Shown piece after piece: positions 63,701 to 64,000 of a DNA stretch of 64,000 nucleotides (positions are counted from its first letter, which is position 1; each line of letters starts with the position of its first letter). A program made the position numbers and the translations under genes. The notes beneath the pieces are model-generated. The model was not told where the DNA came from and did not search any database. It saw only the letters and a list, made by a program, of their open reading frames with translations. Origin of the DNA: Anticarsia gemmatalis. Lineage: Eukaryota > Arthropoda > Insecta > Lepidoptera > Erebidae. The DNA lies in NCBI RefSeq assembly GCF_050436995.1, contig NC_134758.1, positions 7,936,001 to 8,000,000 on the forward strand, given 5' to 3'.

Positions 63701-64000
63701 AATATCTTAATTCGGGAGGAGATTCTATAACTAGTAAAAAAAACACACATTTTACCATTATGTCTTCTCATTCGCGTAAATTCCCATATTCTAATATATA
63801 ATAAACATGCAAAGAGAACATTTTAAGTAAAGAAAATATATAGGTTCATTATTAGTCTACTAACAAAGCTTATAACTTTAGTTAAGTGGGCACATTCTAG
63901 AACTATTAAGAAATTGCATTATTATTTCCTTACCTCAAACTTAGGCTTCTCAGCTACGAATAAGTTATCCGCAGACTTTGTGACATTAACAAATCCATTT
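60723..64000 (-). CDS. CIAPIN1: CIAPIN1/anamorsin (Dre2), C-terminal part, complement(join(60723..60827,61872..61978,62968..63133,63934..>64000))
   Basis: CIAPIN1 is the electron-transfer partner of the diflavin reductase Ndor1/Tah18 in cytosolic iron-sulphur protein assembly. Four exons give 147 residues to the TGA at 60723-60725. The methyltransferase-like N-terminal domain lies beyond the right edge. The last visible exon ends ..KPKFE (phase 0). The next gives VGSKASLKL .. VWKLSDTVEEAW, an acidic linker and KPDQQSLRG (phase 1). The third holds VCATTGKRKACADCSCGLAEE, whose C-x8-C-x2-C-x-C pattern is the [2Fe-2S] motif. The last completes C-x2-C-x7-C-x2-C (CGSC..CATC) and ends PYLGMPAFKPGEK..KSDI. 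The intron at 60828-61871 splits the first CX2C pair between Ser and Cys. All introns are GT-AG on the - strand. The frame is intact and no key cysteine is missing. Introns carry two SINEs and a Helitron-like end. Confidence 0.96.
60927..61120 (+). repeat. tRNA-like SINE in CIAPIN1 intron
   Basis: The head GACTGCCTCCGTGGTGCAGT carries an A-box-like start, and GTAGGATCGATTC resembles a B box. The body includes TTTGTGCGGTCCACAAATAG and AATGCGGGAGTTGTCTGTTA. It lies antisense to CIAPIN1. Confidence 0.6.
61155..61267 (-). repeat. Related tRNA-like SINE, inverted
   Basis: On the - strand it opens GACTGCCTCTGTGG, matching the head of the neighbouring copy. It continues ATCTCAGGTTCAGTTC (B-box-like) and a body including TTGTCTGGTATATGG. 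With the copy at 60927 it makes an inverted pair inside one CIAPIN1 intron. Confidence 0.6.
63153..63260 (+). mobile_element. Helitron-like 5' end fragment in CIAPIN1 intron
   Basis: TCTATACTAATATTATAAAG at 63153 is identical to the start of the 17584 element. A related opening follows (GTGTTGGACCGATTT), but the usual CTAG end is not found. The right limit is approximate. It begins 20 bases upstream of the acceptor for the 62968-63133 exon on the gene strand. Confidence 0.55.

Noticed and set aside
1..64000. CRISPR array or prokaryotic operon
   Set aside because: No regularly spaced direct repeats and no compact gene arrays. Introns and SINEs show a eukaryotic nuclear genome.

Overview
The window looks like a piece of a lepidopteran (moth or butterfly) nuclear chromosome. 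It is AT-rich, gene-poor and intron-rich. It carries repeat families typical of Lepidoptera: Helitron-like elements with TCTATACTAATATTATAAA starts and CTAG ends, a tRNA-headed SINE with a 15-bp target duplication, 5S-rRNA-like SINEs, and palindromic MITEs. No bacterial, viral or organellar gene organisation is visible.

Two protein genes are secure. The first is an ataxin-1 orthologue on the + strand. Three exons at 52043-53636 encode a Pro/Ala-rich leader, the AXH domain split by an intron, and a C-terminal KRRWSA motif. The second is the C-terminal part of CIAPIN1/anamorsin (Dre2) on the - strand, with four exons from 60723 running off the right edge. It carries the two iron-sulphur cysteine motifs. 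The two genes converge tail to tail about 7 kb apart. They are not functionally related in any way the sequence shows.

Two further coding calls are tentative. A two-exon + strand reading frame (13018-13185 joined to 14525-14656) would encode a 99-residue secreted, prohormone-like protein that I do not recognise. A GC-rich promoter-like block at 59.1-59.44 kb is followed by a short first-exon-like frame at 59456.

Layout. 1-3.45 kb: no gene. 3.45-5.68 kb: a non-autonomous DNA transposon with 27-bp perfect inverted ends, repeated subterminal motifs and two nested repeats. 5.7-13 kb: no gene. 13-14.7 kb: candidate peptide gene. 14.7-24 kb: no gene, with a Helitron-like element and a young SINE. 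24.0-24.7 kb: the strongest CpG-island-like block, perhaps the start of a + strand transcript. 24.7-48 kb: non-coding DNA with scattered GC islands, a Helitron-like element and two MITEs. 48.2-51 kb: two adjoining long inverted-repeat (foldback) elements. 52-53.6 kb: ataxin-1. 53.6-60.6 kb: ataxin-1 3' region, repeats, and the candidate promoter inside a pair of transposon-like ends. 60.7-64 kb: CIAPIN1.

If the 24-kb block is the ataxin-1 first exon, which I cannot prove, the region from 24.7 to 52 kb is its first intron. The large hairpins at 48-51 kb would then be transcribed.
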